Shown one piece after another: positions 52,739-62,353 of a stretch of 64,000 nucleotides of DNA. The notes under the pieces are model-generated. The model saw only the letters and a list, made by a program, of their open reading frames with translations, ran no database searches and was not told where the DNA came from. The DNA comes from an uncultured Ruminiclostridium sp. (GTDB lineage Bacteria > Bacillota > Clostridia > Oscillospirales > Ruminococcaceae), in NCBI GenBank assembly GCA_910579265.1, contig CAJTTE010000003.1, forward strand, positions 1 to 64,000, written 5' to 3'. Position 1 is the first letter of the stretch. The number at the start of each line of letters is the position of its first letter. Position numbers and translations under genes: made by a program.

Positions 52739-54349
52739 TTATCTCTTAAGATTTACAAGCTCCTCAAGCATCGTATCCGTTACGGTAATAATACGCGAGT
52801 TAGCCTGGAAGCCTCTCTGAGTGATGATCATATCGGAGATTTCCTGTGCGAGGTCGGCATTTGACATTTCCAACGCATTGGAGACAATGGCACCGGAGCC
52901 TGTATCGTTAGCCTTCTTAAGCACGGGATCGCCTGAGCTTAAGGATGTTTTCCAATATGATGTGCCCACCTGATCAAGGCCCATGGGGTTCTCAAATACT
53001 ACCAGATCTATACGTCCCATCGCAATAGTTCCGTGAACAGTATGTACACCGTATATTACTCCGTCGTCATCGATAAATATTGATTCCAGATCCTTTGTGG
53101 TCTGATCCGCCGCAACACGTCCGTCGGTAAGCTTTATGGTACCCATGGTTTCCGCAACCGCTCTGAAGAAATTGTCCTTACCGCCCTGGAGTCCGACTCT
53201 GAGTCTCATATCGTCCTGCAACATCAGCTTAGCCTGATCTTCCGTGATATCCGTTCCGGAAACTGTGATCTGTCTCTTGTCATTGGTTCCGTTTGCGGTT
53301 TCGATAGCCGTCTGGATATCCGCAATGCTCGCTCCGGCTTCGGGAATGGTGATCGTAAGAACATTGTCATACCATCTTGCCTTAACGTCGGTGGCGTTTT
53401 TATTTGCAACCAGATTGATCTCATATCCGTTAGGAACCGCTCCCGTAGTATCTGCAACAAATTCGAGGTCGGTGATTCCCGCAACCGTGGTTTCCGTGCC
53501 GTCGTCATTTTTAAGTACTCCGCCTGCCCATGTAAGAGTGTTTCTTGCCGCAACCGAAGCTACATTGGCGGGTACGCTCTCAAACTCGAGATTTATATCT
53601 CCGCCGGGAAGCTCAACACCGCCTGCGTCAAGAGCGGCATGCATGGCGTCAAGGAATTCCTCTTCATCTGCAAATTCCTGAGAAAGATCCATTCTTACGG
53701 TAACAACCGTACCGTTTACGGTAGCAAAGGGAACCTCTCCCTCGCCAATGTCAAGGATTGTAAGAGAAATGTTTCCGTCCTCGCCATACTCTGAAGAAGA
53801 GAAGGTGTAATTATACTCAACACCGTCCGTCTTATCCTTATATGTCTTAGTTACGCTTGCATACTTGTTGTCAACGGGGGGAACAAAAAGATTGATTCTC
53901 TGGCTTGACGCGTCAACCCCCGTAGGATCTCCGCTTACACCCAGAACGATATTTCCGTTGGGGTCGCAGAGGTTGCCGTAGTTATCAATGTGAAAAGCAC
54001 CGTTTCTGGTGTAGTAAATATTACCGGCCTGATCCATTACCTGGAAGAATCCCTCGCCCTGGATAGCGCAGTCTGTAGCCGTATCGGAATAAGTAAGTCC
54101 CGACTGGGTCATGATCTGCTGGATCGCTCCCAGATTAGCGCCGTAACCTACCTGATTGGCATTGGTACCGCCCTTTACGATGTCGCCCGTAGAGGCGTAG
54201 GATTTATTCTGATAAAAAATATCCTTGAATGTAACCGAGCTTGCCTTAAATGCCGTTGTGTTTACGTTGGATACATTGTTACCGATAACGTCCATTCTCT
54301 GGTTGTGAACCTTAAGACCTGCCACACCGGAGTAAAGTGATTTCATCAT
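52739..54349 (-). CDS. flgE: flagellar hook protein FlgE
   Basis: 536-residue hook subunit secreted by the export gate. N-terminal rod/hook signature SLYSGVAGLKVHNQRMDVIG with NNVSNVNTTAF, C-terminal helix NADLAQEISDMIITQRGFQANSR. Between them are the hook beta domains, enlarged by about 100-130 residues relative to E. coli FlgE (roughly 160-400), a variable surface region. Two ATGs lie side by side at 54349 and 54346; AAAGGAC lies about 13 bases before the first. Preceded by the small operon protein and flgD, the usual order. Confidence 0.95.
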   Translation of the reverse strand: MMKSLYSGVAGLKVHNQRMDVIGNNVSNVNTTAFKASSVTFKDIFYQNKSYASTGDIVKGGTNANQVGYGANLGAIQQIMTQSGLTYSDTATDCAIQGEGFFQVMDQAGNIYYTRNGAFHIDNYGNLCDPNGNIVLGVSGDPTGVDASSQRINLFVPPVDNKYASVTKTYKDKTDGVEYNYTFSSSEYGEDGNISLTILDIGEGEVPFATVNGTVVTVRMDLSQEFADEEEFLDAMHAALDAGGVELPGGDINLEFESVPANVASVAARNTLTWAGGVLKNDDGTETTVAGITDLEFVADTTGAVPNGYEINLVANKNATDVKARWYDNVLTITIPEAGASIADIQTAIETANGTNDKRQITVSGTDITEDQAKLMLQDDMRLRVGLQGGKDNFFRAVAETMGTIKLTDGRVAADQTTKDLESIFIDDDGVIYGVHTVHGTIAMGRIDLVVFENPMGLDQVGTSYWKTSLSSGDPVLKKANDTGSGAIVSNALEMSNADLAQEISDMIITQRGFQANSRIITVTDTMLEELVNLKR

Positions 54350-54439
54350 AGCTTTATAGTCCTTTCTTCATGGACTCGATCTGTTATTAAAGCCGCCCTT
54401 CCGTCATTCGGGACGGCGATGTTTCCTTTCGGTCCAACA

Positions 54440-54850
54440 TCATACTATAACTGTCGAGTCGATATTTGTAAATACGTTTTGCTTTAAATCCGCCTGTGAT
54501 ACTGTAGTAATAACCTTGTTGTTCGCCACGCTTACAATGTAAGCCGTGCTGTCAATAAGTATCAGCGATTGACCGCAGCCCTTCTGTGCCGCTAACTCAA
54601 CGCCCTTATTAAGCCTTTCGAGAGTATCGTTTTCCGTAACGTCTATCTCCCGGCTTTCAAGCCTTTTGATCGCATGATTGCTGAACTGTACCTGACATTT
54701 TCCTGCAATCGCTTCCTTAAGCTCGTCTGCAAAGGATTTTCCCTCCGCATTGACCTTAGGCTCGGAATCTATTTGCGGTTTTACATTTGTTTCAACAGGC
54801 TGACTTATAATGCTTTGATTTCTGGCTTGCAGAAATTCGTTAAGCAGCAT
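54440..54850 (-). CDS. flagellar operon protein, TIGR02530 family
   Basis: 136-residue soluble protein of a family encoded between flgD and flgE in Firmicutes. Recognisable core: QFSNHAIKRLESREIDVTEND and the C-terminal AQKGCGQSLILIDSTAYIVSVANNKVITTV plus NVFTNIDSTVIV. The first 40 residues are polar and probably disordered. Function is not established; its constant position suggests a role in hook assembly. ATG behind GGAGGCGAG. Confidence 0.9.
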   Translation of the reverse strand: MLLNEFLQARNQSIISQPVETNVKPQIDSEPKVNAEGKSFADELKEAIAGKCQVQFSNHAIKRLESREIDVTENDTLERLNKGVELAAQKGCGQSLILIDSTAYIVSVANNKVITTVSQADLKQNVFTNIDSTVIV

Positions 54851-54874
54851 AACTCTCGCCTCCGTTCCGCTAAG

Positions 54875-55690
54875 TTATGAAAATAGCTTCCTTAATTCCT
54901 CGTTCTCTTCCATGATCGAGGTTTCCGTTTCTCCGCCGCTTGACTCGTCCTTATCTGCCGGAGGAGTTACCGTCGACGATGTTCCCTTTACCCTTACGAC
55001 CTCGTCCAGGGCATAAGCAAGATTGCCTATCACAACATGATATTCTCCGTCAATCACCTCAACGCTTTCAACAACGCCTTCGTCTACAATGGTTTCTCCG
55101 TCGTCGTTGGTTGCTTTTACGGTAGCTGTTTTTCCTATGAGACTTACGGCATATGCACCGTCGGAATTAACCGAACCGCTTCCGGTGCTGCCTGATGAGG
55201 AGCCGCTGCCCGAACCTACGTTCATTACGTTTTTAAGTGAATAACGGTTTCCGTTTACGATTACTTCTATCTTCTTTTCATCGCTTATATCAACACCCGT
55301 AACAACTCCGGTCTCGATTTTGAGCTCATCGCCCTTTCCGCTGACTGCCACGGTAACCGTTTTACCAGCAAGGCTTGAAGCGTAAGTGATGGTATTATAG
55401 TACAAGCTGTCGGTATTTGTCTGTAAAGCCGTAAAGTTAGCGAGCTGCGATACGAACTCCGTATTGCTGGTTGGCTCAAGAGGATCCTGGTTTGTCATTT
55501 CCGCCATAAGAAGCTGAAAGAAGGTATCTACGGAAACAATGGCGCCGTTCTTATCCTCAACGAAATAATCCTTGTATTTGCTGAAAGTGTCCTGAACGCT
55601 TGTAGTAGGATTATTGTTGTTTCCCGCATTGGGATTCGTGGGCTTAAGGCTCTGACCCGGATTATTATTAACCTGATTTATTCCTGCCAT
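54875..55690 (-). CDS. flgD: flagellar hook assembly protein FlgD (hook cap)
   Basis: 271-residue scaffolding protein for hook polymerisation. FlgD signature FFQLLMAEMTNQDPLEPTSNTEFVSQLANF lies near residue 60-90. The remainder carries two beta-rich repeats around VTVAVSGKGDEL and KTATVKATNDDGE, separated by a Gly/Ser-rich linker (about 165-180), and an acidic C-terminal tail. The repeated half-domains suggest an internal duplication of the family's beta domain. Start at ATG 55690 after AAAGGAG; a GTG at 55708 overlaps that site. Confidence 0.93.
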   Translation of the reverse strand: MAGINQVNNNPGQSLKPTNPNAGNNNNPTTSVQDTFSKYKDYFVEDKNGAIVSVDTFFQLLMAEMTNQDPLEPTSNTEFVSQLANFTALQTNTDSLYYNTITYASSLAGKTVTVAVSGKGDELKIETGVVTGVDISDEKKIEVIVNGNRYSLKNVMNVGSGSGSSSGSTGSGSVNSDGAYAVSLIGKTATVKATNDDGETIVDEGVVESVEVIDGEYHVVIGNLAYALDEVVRVKGTSSTVTPPADKDESSGGETETSIMEENEELRKLFS

Positions 55691-55745
55691 TTTTTCTCCT
55701 TTCCGCACTGCGTCACGCCGTGCTGATCGATTTTACCGCAAGGCG

Positions 55746-57830
55746 TCATACCGCCTGCCTCAGAAGCTCCGAGAATTCCCCGTCCTTATCGGTGTTTTCT
55801 TCCGTATCCTGTCTTACATAGGGATTCTTGCTGCTTCCGTCATAGTTTTGATCTGCGGATCTGTCATTTCTTTCGGGACTGTACACCACCTGGCATTTTT
55901 CAAGCTGTGTCCCGCTGTCTTTCATAGCCTCCTGCATTCCGTCAAGTCTTGATGCTAAAATGTCGGCGGTCTCTTTGTTATGAGCGGTTACCATCAGGCT
56001 TATCCTTCCGGCCTGTTCCGAAATCTTGACCGTTACCTTTCCGAGAGTAGCGGGATTAAGCATCATAACGATTGTGTTTGTGCTCTCATCCTTAGGTATA
56101 TTGTTCAATACCTCGGAAACTATTTGGGTCAAGATCTGCTTGGCGCCGTTTTCCCCCGGCTCAAAGGATTTAGCGATCGGAGCGCTTTCCGTTTTAAAAG
56201 ACGAAGTGAATATAGATTCAACGGCCTCGTTCTTCAGTGCTTTTTCCGTGCCGTACACATCTGTGCTTTCTCCGCTCTTTTCCGTATTTTCGTCCTCAAG
56301 GTCCTCTTCAAAATCCTTAAGCCTTCTTCTTCCGCCAACAAGCCTTTGAAGCTCCTTAAGTTCATCCTTAGGCAGCTTGGGATCCTTTATGGTCCCGTCA
56401 CGCTCCGGAGCGTCGGTAACCTTTCTCGCACTGCTTATCATACGAGCGTTCTCATTACCTTCCGTAACGCTTTCATCCGCGCTTACAGCGCCTATGACCA
56501 TATGATCCTTACGAACGCTTTTCCCGAAGATCTCGGTCCTGCGGACATTCTCGGGATTATCCGTTAATACGGATTCGGCGGATTTTTCCTTGATTTCGGG
56601 AACCTTATACTCGTTATTATCCGACCTGCCGTTCATTTCGGGATTTGTCTGAGGTTCGTTCTCTATGGACTGCACGGGTGCGGTATCCAAGGGCTTGGAA
56701 TAAACAACGGAAGTTGTCTCGGAGTAACCGTCGGTTTCCTTGACCATATTCTCAATGATCTGTGTAAGAAGCCCCAGATCGGTTTCCTTACCGTCTTCAA
56801 GAGCGGTTTTCCTGTTTCTTTTTTCCTCTCTTTCGTTCATCTTTTCGATAAACTCCAAAAGGAACTTGATTATTTTTTCCCTTAGCTCTTCATCCTGCTT
56901 ATCCGGATCGTTCATTTCCTCAACAGCGGCCCTTATGGCGTTGTCAAGCTTCTCTCTCAGCTCCTCAAGATTTTCACCCCTGTCAGGCTTCATGACCGCG
57001 TCCGTTAGCTTGTCGTAAATTTCTCCTGCTATGATGCTTATCTTGTCGGATACTTCTTCATTGCCTTTTTCGGCGTCAGGACCATTAGCGGGTATGATGG
57101 TTTCGACTGTGTCTGATCCGTTCTCGATTTCCTGCAATATTTTTTCCAGATCGATCGTGGGAGCTTTTCCGTTTTTCTGTATTTCCTGCTCCTCAACAAT
57201 TGCCGAGACGTTGACATTTTCGGTTGACGGTCTTTGCAAGTCGTTTTTACCGGAAACATAGGACAGATCGCCTTCCTCATGCAAATTGCCGATCTTTTCC
57301 AATATCCTGTCCAGATCCAGCATCGGTTTTTTTGCTTCGACTGTATCAGTCTGCGGAATATCGGATATCTCCGGCGGAGTCTCCAGAAGCTCTCCGAACT
57401 CAATATCCGTACCGTCGAAAATTTGTTCCTGACCTATGCCAAACGGATTCTGAACAGACCAAAACAATCCGTTCTGATACTCTTCATCCGTTATATCGGG
57501 AATATCGACTGTTTCTGAGAAATCATCCGTGCCTTTCTGTTCTTCGGTCGTGAATTTTACATCATCCCGATCCGAACTTATATCCCCGCGGACATCGTTA
57601 TCGCTTTTAAAGCTCTCCGCGTTTTTTTCCGGGGAAACCGATCCCGAAACGTTATTGTTAACGCTCTGATCACTTACAACGATCTGACTGTCCGGAAAAA
57701 CATCTGTAGAATCCTTTTCCGTTACGGATACGGCCTGAAGGCTATGTAGAAAATCAACCTGTGCAAAGTCGTTTTTTATACCTCCGGCCGACGCTGCGGA
57801 AAAAGCCGAATTAACTCTTATGTCTGTCAT
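55746..57830 (-). CDS. fliK: flagellar hook-length control protein FliK
   Basis: 694-residue secreted molecular ruler. Only the C-terminal hook-control domain is conserved (about residues 560-650: VMMLNPATLGKVTVKISEQ, NKETADILASRLDGMQEA). The long N-terminal 550 residues are acidic, low-complexity and probably disordered, with a weak internal repetition (DLDRILEKIGNLHEEGDL and DLEKILQEIENGSDTVE). That length, well over the roughly 400-490 of Bacillus or Salmonella, may mean a longer hook. The frame is open back to 58049, but GAAAGGAGG at 57841-57849 fixes the start at 57830. Confidence 0.9.
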   Translation of the reverse strand: MTDIRVNSAFSAASAGGIKNDFAQVDFLHSLQAVSVTEKDSTDVFPDSQIVVSDQSVNNNVSGSVSPEKNAESFKSDNDVRGDISSDRDDVKFTTEEQKGTDDFSETVDIPDITDEEYQNGLFWSVQNPFGIGQEQIFDGTDIEFGELLETPPEISDIPQTDTVEAKKPMLDLDRILEKIGNLHEEGDLSYVSGKNDLQRPSTENVNVSAIVEEQEIQKNGKAPTIDLEKILQEIENGSDTVETIIPANGPDAEKGNEEVSDKISIIAGEIYDKLTDAVMKPDRGENLEELREKLDNAIRAAVEEMNDPDKQDEELREKIIKFLLEFIEKMNEREEKRNRKTALEDGKETDLGLLTQIIENMVKETDGYSETTSVVYSKPLDTAPVQSIENEPQTNPEMNGRSDNNEYKVPEIKEKSAESVLTDNPENVRRTEIFGKSVRKDHMVIGAVSADESVTEGNENARMISSARKVTDAPERDGTIKDPKLPKDELKELQRLVGGRRRLKDFEEDLEDENTEKSGESTDVYGTEKALKNEAVESIFTSSFKTESAPIAKSFEPGENGAKQILTQIVSEVLNNIPKDESTNTIVMMLNPATLGKVTVKISEQAGRISLMVTAHNKETADILASRLDGMQEAMKDSGTQLEKCQVVYSPERNDRSADQNYDGSSKNPYVRQDTEENTDKDGEFSELLRQAV

Positions 57831-59296
57831 ACTTTTTTCACCTCCTTTCAATGGAATTGTTCCAAACAGGTTATTCACCGCATATGAACAAAATGTGTTT
57901 TGACAGCTATAACATATAAATATGTATAAAAACACAACATAGTGTGCCCTTTTAAAGACGCCGTCCACATCTTGTATGCAATGCTGCAAAATGCAATTTT
58001 CCCTGTCGTCAAAGGAAATATATTGAAGAGGGGATGATCCCCTTTTCAAGCAAAAATATAATAAACCACCCTATAATTATACACATATCACTTGGAAAAG
58101 TCAACAAAAACGCGATAAAAAAATGTAAACTTTGACAAATTTTTTCGTGGCGAATCGGGAAAAACAAATAAAAAAATCTGAATTTTCTCCTTGCGAAAAG
58201 AAAAAACAAAGCCTTCCGATTACATTTAAGGCTTCTTTTTTGGCGAAAATTTACAAGCAAAATTTAAAATCGGACGCTTTCTGTCAGCGTTATTTTAAAA
58301 ATCCGGCAAACAAAGCAGGTGATTTTGTAGAGCCGGTTAAAATATATTCTTAAACCGTCCTGCAAATGACACCGCACCTTCCGGCTATCAGCCTGCACTT
58401 TATCAAAAAGCCGTGCTTCGATACGGCGGCCCGCTGCTCCGATCAGTATAAACTGCCGTCTTTGAGGTTGCTGCAAAAAAGCGGCGCAACCGTTTGGCTC
58501 TGCTGAAGACCCATATTGACGCACATAAAGCTTTACGGGATATTAAAATTGCAGCAAAGGCTTTTACGGGCTTTTCTACTTAGCATATAAGTTCCTTTCG
58601 GAGAAACCCTCATAAATCGGTTATAATAACATAGCTGAAATAAATCTGTGGCTTTTCAGGATCATCTTCCGCTTATGATAAGACCGTATGCCGGATCCTG
58701 TATAAACAAATAGCTTAAACGGATTTTAAGCGCCGCTCAGCCATTATAGCTCTTTTGACTTTATATTTCACATTGTCCGATCGACGCCTGACAAATTTTT
58801 TAAAATAGGCTTCGATTTCAATAGATGACCGAAAGTAAAAAAGATTATGATAAAATTATTTGAAGATATTTTTGCGGCACAGCCTGTGATTTCTTATGAA
58901 TCCGCCGATCTGCTGCCTGTAGATAAATATCAAAACAGCTCCGACTTCTCCTTTAGCGTAAAAATATCATAAGTCCGCCGTTAATCCGAACACATCGGTA
59001 TCGGCTCTGAATATGAACAAAATTTATACCATATGTTATTTTAAGCCCTAAAACGGTAAATTGCCTTCTTATCCCTTTTAAAACGCAATTTTTGCGGCGT
59101 TTAATTACCATTCGGATACGTATTATTTAAATAACTGGCCTTTTTTCATGCTGTCCTTTGCCGTACAGCTGTACCGTAAATTTATCACTGATACGAATGT
59201 CTCAATAGCCACATGCGGATACAAGCGGAATTTAATACTAAAAGCTTCCGGTTCCAAAAGGCATTAATCGTTTAAGCTCCAAATTATTTTATGGGC
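57831..59296. other. 1.47-kb gene-free gap inside the flagellar operon (fliK-fliJ)
   Basis: No open frame with a start signal and no recognisable protein remnant in any frame. 57890-58130 is very AT-rich, with a small imperfect palindrome (about 57905-57925) that could hold a promoter for fliK. 58260-59290 is mixed-composition sequence resembling decayed coding or repeat DNA. No repeat of families A, B or C was identified. Related operons place fliJ and fliK within a few hundred bases (sometimes with a mgtE-like gene between them). Confidence 0.6.
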
Positions 59297-59746
59297 TTAC
59301 TCCTCTGCCGTCTGTTGTTTTCCTGCTCCGAAAAACTCTTCAATAAAATTCTCATTCTCCTTTATTTCCTGCTGCTTGTACTCCTCTAACTGGTGTTCCT
59401 CAAGCTTTTCCATTTTTTTGACCTCCTGAGTAGCCTCCAAAACATCCTGCAACTTATTTTCTATCTCCTTGTTCTTTTCATCGATCTCCGCAAACTTCAT
59501 TTCTAATTCTTGCTTTTTGAATGTGAGATATCTGTTTGCAACCGAAATTTCATTTGGAAAAGCTCCCTTTCGATAAAGTCTTCTTAGCTCTTCGCTTTTG
59601 GCGGCAATAGCTTTTCTTATCTCCTCGGCCTGTTCCTCGAGCAGACTTAGCTGCGACCGTAAAGCCGCAAGATCGTTTTTTTCCATTTCTTCGATCTGAA
59701 TACGGTATTGTTTTATTCTATCCAGTGTAAATTGAAACTTTTTCAT
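59297..59746 (-). CDS. fliJ: flagellar export protein FliJ
   Basis: 149-residue, almost entirely helical coiled-coil protein of the export ATPase complex, resembling the gamma stalk of F-type ATPases. It begins FQFTLDRIKQYRIQIEEMEKND, the usual FliJ start, and remains Glu/Lys/Gln-rich throughout. The ribosome site is weak. Distance from fliI is unusual: a SUFU-domain gene and about 320 bp of spacer lie between them. Confidence 0.9.
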   Translation of the reverse strand: MKKFQFTLDRIKQYRIQIEEMEKNDLAALRSQLSLLEEQAEEIRKAIAAKSEELRRLYRKGAFPNEISVANRYLTFKKQELEMKFAEIDEKNKEIENKLQDVLEATQEVKKMEKLEEHQLEEYKQQEIKENENFIEEFFGAGKQQTAEE

Positions 59747-60068
59747 ATCTCAAAACCATCTGCTTTTCTTTACATCCGCCGAAATCCTTATGCCGATCCT
59801 TAATCAGGTCATAGATTTGATTAAGGATCGTACCCTAAGCACTGATCTATGGCGATCCATATTATTTCCTGTAACTTGACCAAGGATCGGTATCGCCATA
59901 AATAAAACTTATCCGGCCGAAAATAGGACAGGCAGCTTAATATGCACGGTCAAGGCAAAATTCAGGCATGATCAGCCCTCAGGCTGCATCCCGCCGGTCG
60001 CCGTCCTGAACCGGAGCGCATCCGCGGTTCGAAGTACGCATAACCAAAGGTGTTAAGCCAAACGAATA
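59747..60068 (-). other. spacer with two hairpins (59795-59829 and 59848-59900)
   Basis: 322 bp without a gene. GATCCTTAATCA pairs perfectly with TGATTAAGGATC across 11 bases. TATGGCGAT pairs with ATCGCCATA across a longer loop. Both contain GATCC/GGATC-type cores and neither has a T-run. Unknown function, probably at message level. Confidence 0.55.
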
Positions 60069-60743
60069 TCACACAACGCTGTCTCTTCCATAATCGGTAA
60101 TGTCGCTTCCCAGCTTATCATACAACTCTCTTACCCTGATCTTCCCGTCGATAATTGCCTGAAGCTCGCTGTTTGCAACACCGATAAACTCCACAAACTC
60201 CACTCTTCCGTTAGGGGTGTCAAGAGTATTTACCGAGGGATCGGAAACTGTAATAAAGCCTGTCAGCTTTGATTTCTGGTATCGGTCAATGCCCGCTGTC
60301 TGACCCGTATACACATATTCGTTCGGCAGAAACAGCTCTCCGTTTTCAAATGTAAGCTTTGCAATATTCTGTAAATTTCCGCAAATGCAGCGGAATTCAT
60401 CCTCTTCATTCTGTTCGCCGTAACATCCCTTTTTCAGTTTAAAGGTAAATTCCATACCATAGCCGCTGTATTCCTTGTCCTCGGACTCCTTTTCATAAAG
60501 CTCTGAAAGTCCGTAGGTAACGAAATGCCAGTAATCTCCGCCGTCATATATACTTATTCCGTCCAAGGGATCCGGACCGCCCAGCTGCCATTTTATAAGG
60601 ACCCCGTAGTGCCTGGGCTCCTGACCGGGATATATTCTGTCAAATTCTTCCGTTATGGCGTCCCAGCCCGGTGCCGCGAATTCCTCCTGTTCGTTTTTCC
60701 CCTCTTCTTTATCAGTGTTTTTATGCTTATCAAAAAGTCCCAT
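60069..60743 (-). CDS. suppressor of fused (SUFU) domain protein
   Basis: 224-residue soluble protein. After a charged Lys/Glu-rich start (about 1-25) it contains a complete SUFU fold: WDAITEEFDRIYPGQEPRHYG, GGPDPLDGISIYDGGDYWHFVTYGLSELY, and later GYGMEFTFKLKK and FVEFIGVANSEL. In bacteria this domain occurs mainly as single-domain proteins, many of them immunity proteins of contact-dependent or polymorphic toxin systems. Here it lies between fliI and fliJ, 56 bases after fliI, same strand, with a good AAAGGAG site, so it is expressed with the flagellar operon. No toxin is adjacent. A role in the flagellum is not known. Confidence 0.88.
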   Translation of the reverse strand: MGLFDKHKNTDKEEGKNEQEEFAAPGWDAITEEFDRIYPGQEPRHYGVLIKWQLGGPDPLDGISIYDGGDYWHFVTYGLSELYEKESEDKEYSGYGMEFTFKLKKGCYGEQNEEDEFRCICGNLQNIAKLTFENGELFLPNEYVYTGQTAGIDRYQKSKLTGFITVSDPSVNTLDTPNGRVEFVEFIGVANSELQAIIDGKIRVRELYDKLGSDITDYGRDSVV

Positions 60744-60799
60744 CTTAAAATTCTCCTTTTAAAACCTTAAATGTTTTTAAGCCGTTTAAGCCGAAAGAA

Positions 60800-62107
60800 T
60801 TACTTGACCGCCTCCTCAAGAAGCTGTATCGTTTCATCCAGATCAAATGATTCGTCTACCGCCTGCATCAAAAATCCGTTTATCTTGTCTATCTTTGCAA
60901 TGGCCTCGTCAAGCTTTGGATTAGTGCCGCTTTTATAAGCGCCTATATTTATAAGATCCTCATTGGAGGTATATAAAGCAAGGAGGTTCCTCAGCTTGCC
61001 TGCCGCATCCTTATGCTCTTTATCGCAAATTATGCTCATAAGACGGCTGATGCTTGGAAGTATGTCTATAGCGGGATAATGATTTTGCGCGGCAATCTTT
61101 CTTGATAACACGATATGTCCGTCAATAATACCTCTTACCGTATCGGAGATAGGCTCGTTTGTATCGTCCCCCTCAACCAGCACCGCGTATATTCCCGTAA
61201 TACTTCCGCCCTCAAAACAGCCGGCTCTCTCCAAAAGCCTCGGCATATCGCTGTAAATGGAGCTTGTATACCCTCTCATAATAGGAGGCTCGCCTATTGA
61301 TAGCCCTACGTCCCTTCTTGCCATTGCAAAACGAGTAAGGTTATCCATCATCAGAAGAACATCCTTCCCCTGCTGCATAAAATACTCCGCAATAGCGGTG
61401 GCGGTCAACGGGCACTTGCTTCTCATCATGGCCGGCTGATCACTGGTCGCTACCACCACCACCGACCTTTTCATGCCCTCTTCGCCGAGATCGTTTTCGA
61501 TAAACTCGCGAACCTCACGGCCTCGTTCCCCTACAAGAGCAATGACATTTAGATCCGCCTTTACCTTTTTGGCAATCATTCCCATAAGCGTGCTCTTTCC
61601 CACGCCGGATCCAGCGAATATCCCTATTCTCTGCCCTTTCCCCAAAGTACACAAACCGTCTATAGCCTTAACTCCAAGCTCCAGAGGTTCGGATATTTTA
61701 GGCCTCGCGAGGGGATTGACGGGAATACCGGAAATAGGCATTTCTCCGGTATATTCTATTTCTCCGCCGTTATCCAGCGGGTTCCCGATCGCGTCGACTA
61801 TCCGTCCGACAAGTGCGTTGCCGGTCTTGACCATCAGCTGTTTACCGGTGTTATCCACGATACTCCCTGGTCCTATTCCTTCAATGTCGGTATAAGGCAT
61901 AAGCAGCACCTTGTCTGACTGAAATCCTACCGCCTCGGCATAAATATAATCCTTGCTGTTTCCCTTTTTGTAAACGCGGCATACATCGCCTATATTACAT
62001 TGTGGGCCGCTTGCCTCCACCGTCATCCCTATAATCTTTTCGATCTTGCCCATGCTTCGCCTTGATTCGAAATTTTTAAGCTCCTCGGTAAATCCTTTTA
62101 AATCCAT
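60800..62107 (-). CDS. fliI: flagellum-specific ATP synthase FliI
   Basis: 435-residue hexameric ATPase of the export apparatus. Walker A GIFAGSGVGKSTLMGMIAKK near residue 165, catalytic Glu in GERGREVREFIE, Walker B VLLMMDNLTRFAMA near 255, and the type III secretion signature RAGCFEGGSITGIYAVLVEGDD with the C-terminal KINGFLMQ. ATG after GGAG. Order fliG-fliH-fliI is conserved. Spacing to fliH is 246 bp without a gene. Confidence 0.96.
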   Translation of the reverse strand: MDLKGFTEELKNFESRRSMGKIEKIIGMTVEASGPQCNIGDVCRVYKKGNSKDYIYAEAVGFQSDKVLLMPYTDIEGIGPGSIVDNTGKQLMVKTGNALVGRIVDAIGNPLDNGGEIEYTGEMPISGIPVNPLARPKISEPLELGVKAIDGLCTLGKGQRIGIFAGSGVGKSTLMGMIAKKVKADLNVIALVGERGREVREFIENDLGEEGMKRSVVVVATSDQPAMMRSKCPLTATAIAEYFMQQGKDVLLMMDNLTRFAMARRDVGLSIGEPPIMRGYTSSIYSDMPRLLERAGCFEGGSITGIYAVLVEGDDTNEPISDTVRGIIDGHIVLSRKIAAQNHYPAIDILPSISRLMSIICDKEHKDAAGKLRNLLALYTSNEDLINIGAYKSGTNPKLDEAIAKIDKINGFLMQAVDESFDLDETIQLLEEAVK

Positions 62108-62353
62108 AAATCTACTCCGTCAATATATTCTGCCGCATTTACGGTGCGCCGGAGGATCTGCCCCCGGGTGTTTTAAAATTCATCCGATTCGAATAGGATG
62201 CGGCCTGTTTTTCTTCATTTTAAAGGCGCCTCACACCTTTCTGATACTTCCTAATGCTAATGACCATAAGCCTTAGAAAATTAAAAAAGGCAAAACCGTG
62301 TTATGTCGCCAATCCACAGCATTGCCTTACCCCCTTGCAAAATATCGGCAAAA

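Noticed and set aside
57831..58049. N-terminal extension of FliK
   Set aside because: The in-frame extension has no family similarity, and GAAAGGAGG at 57841-57849 fixes the start at 57830.
60015..60045. possible tRNA fragment (GGTTCGAA)
   Set aside because: No acceptor stem or cloverleaf can be built around it; no tRNA gene was recognised anywhere in the window.
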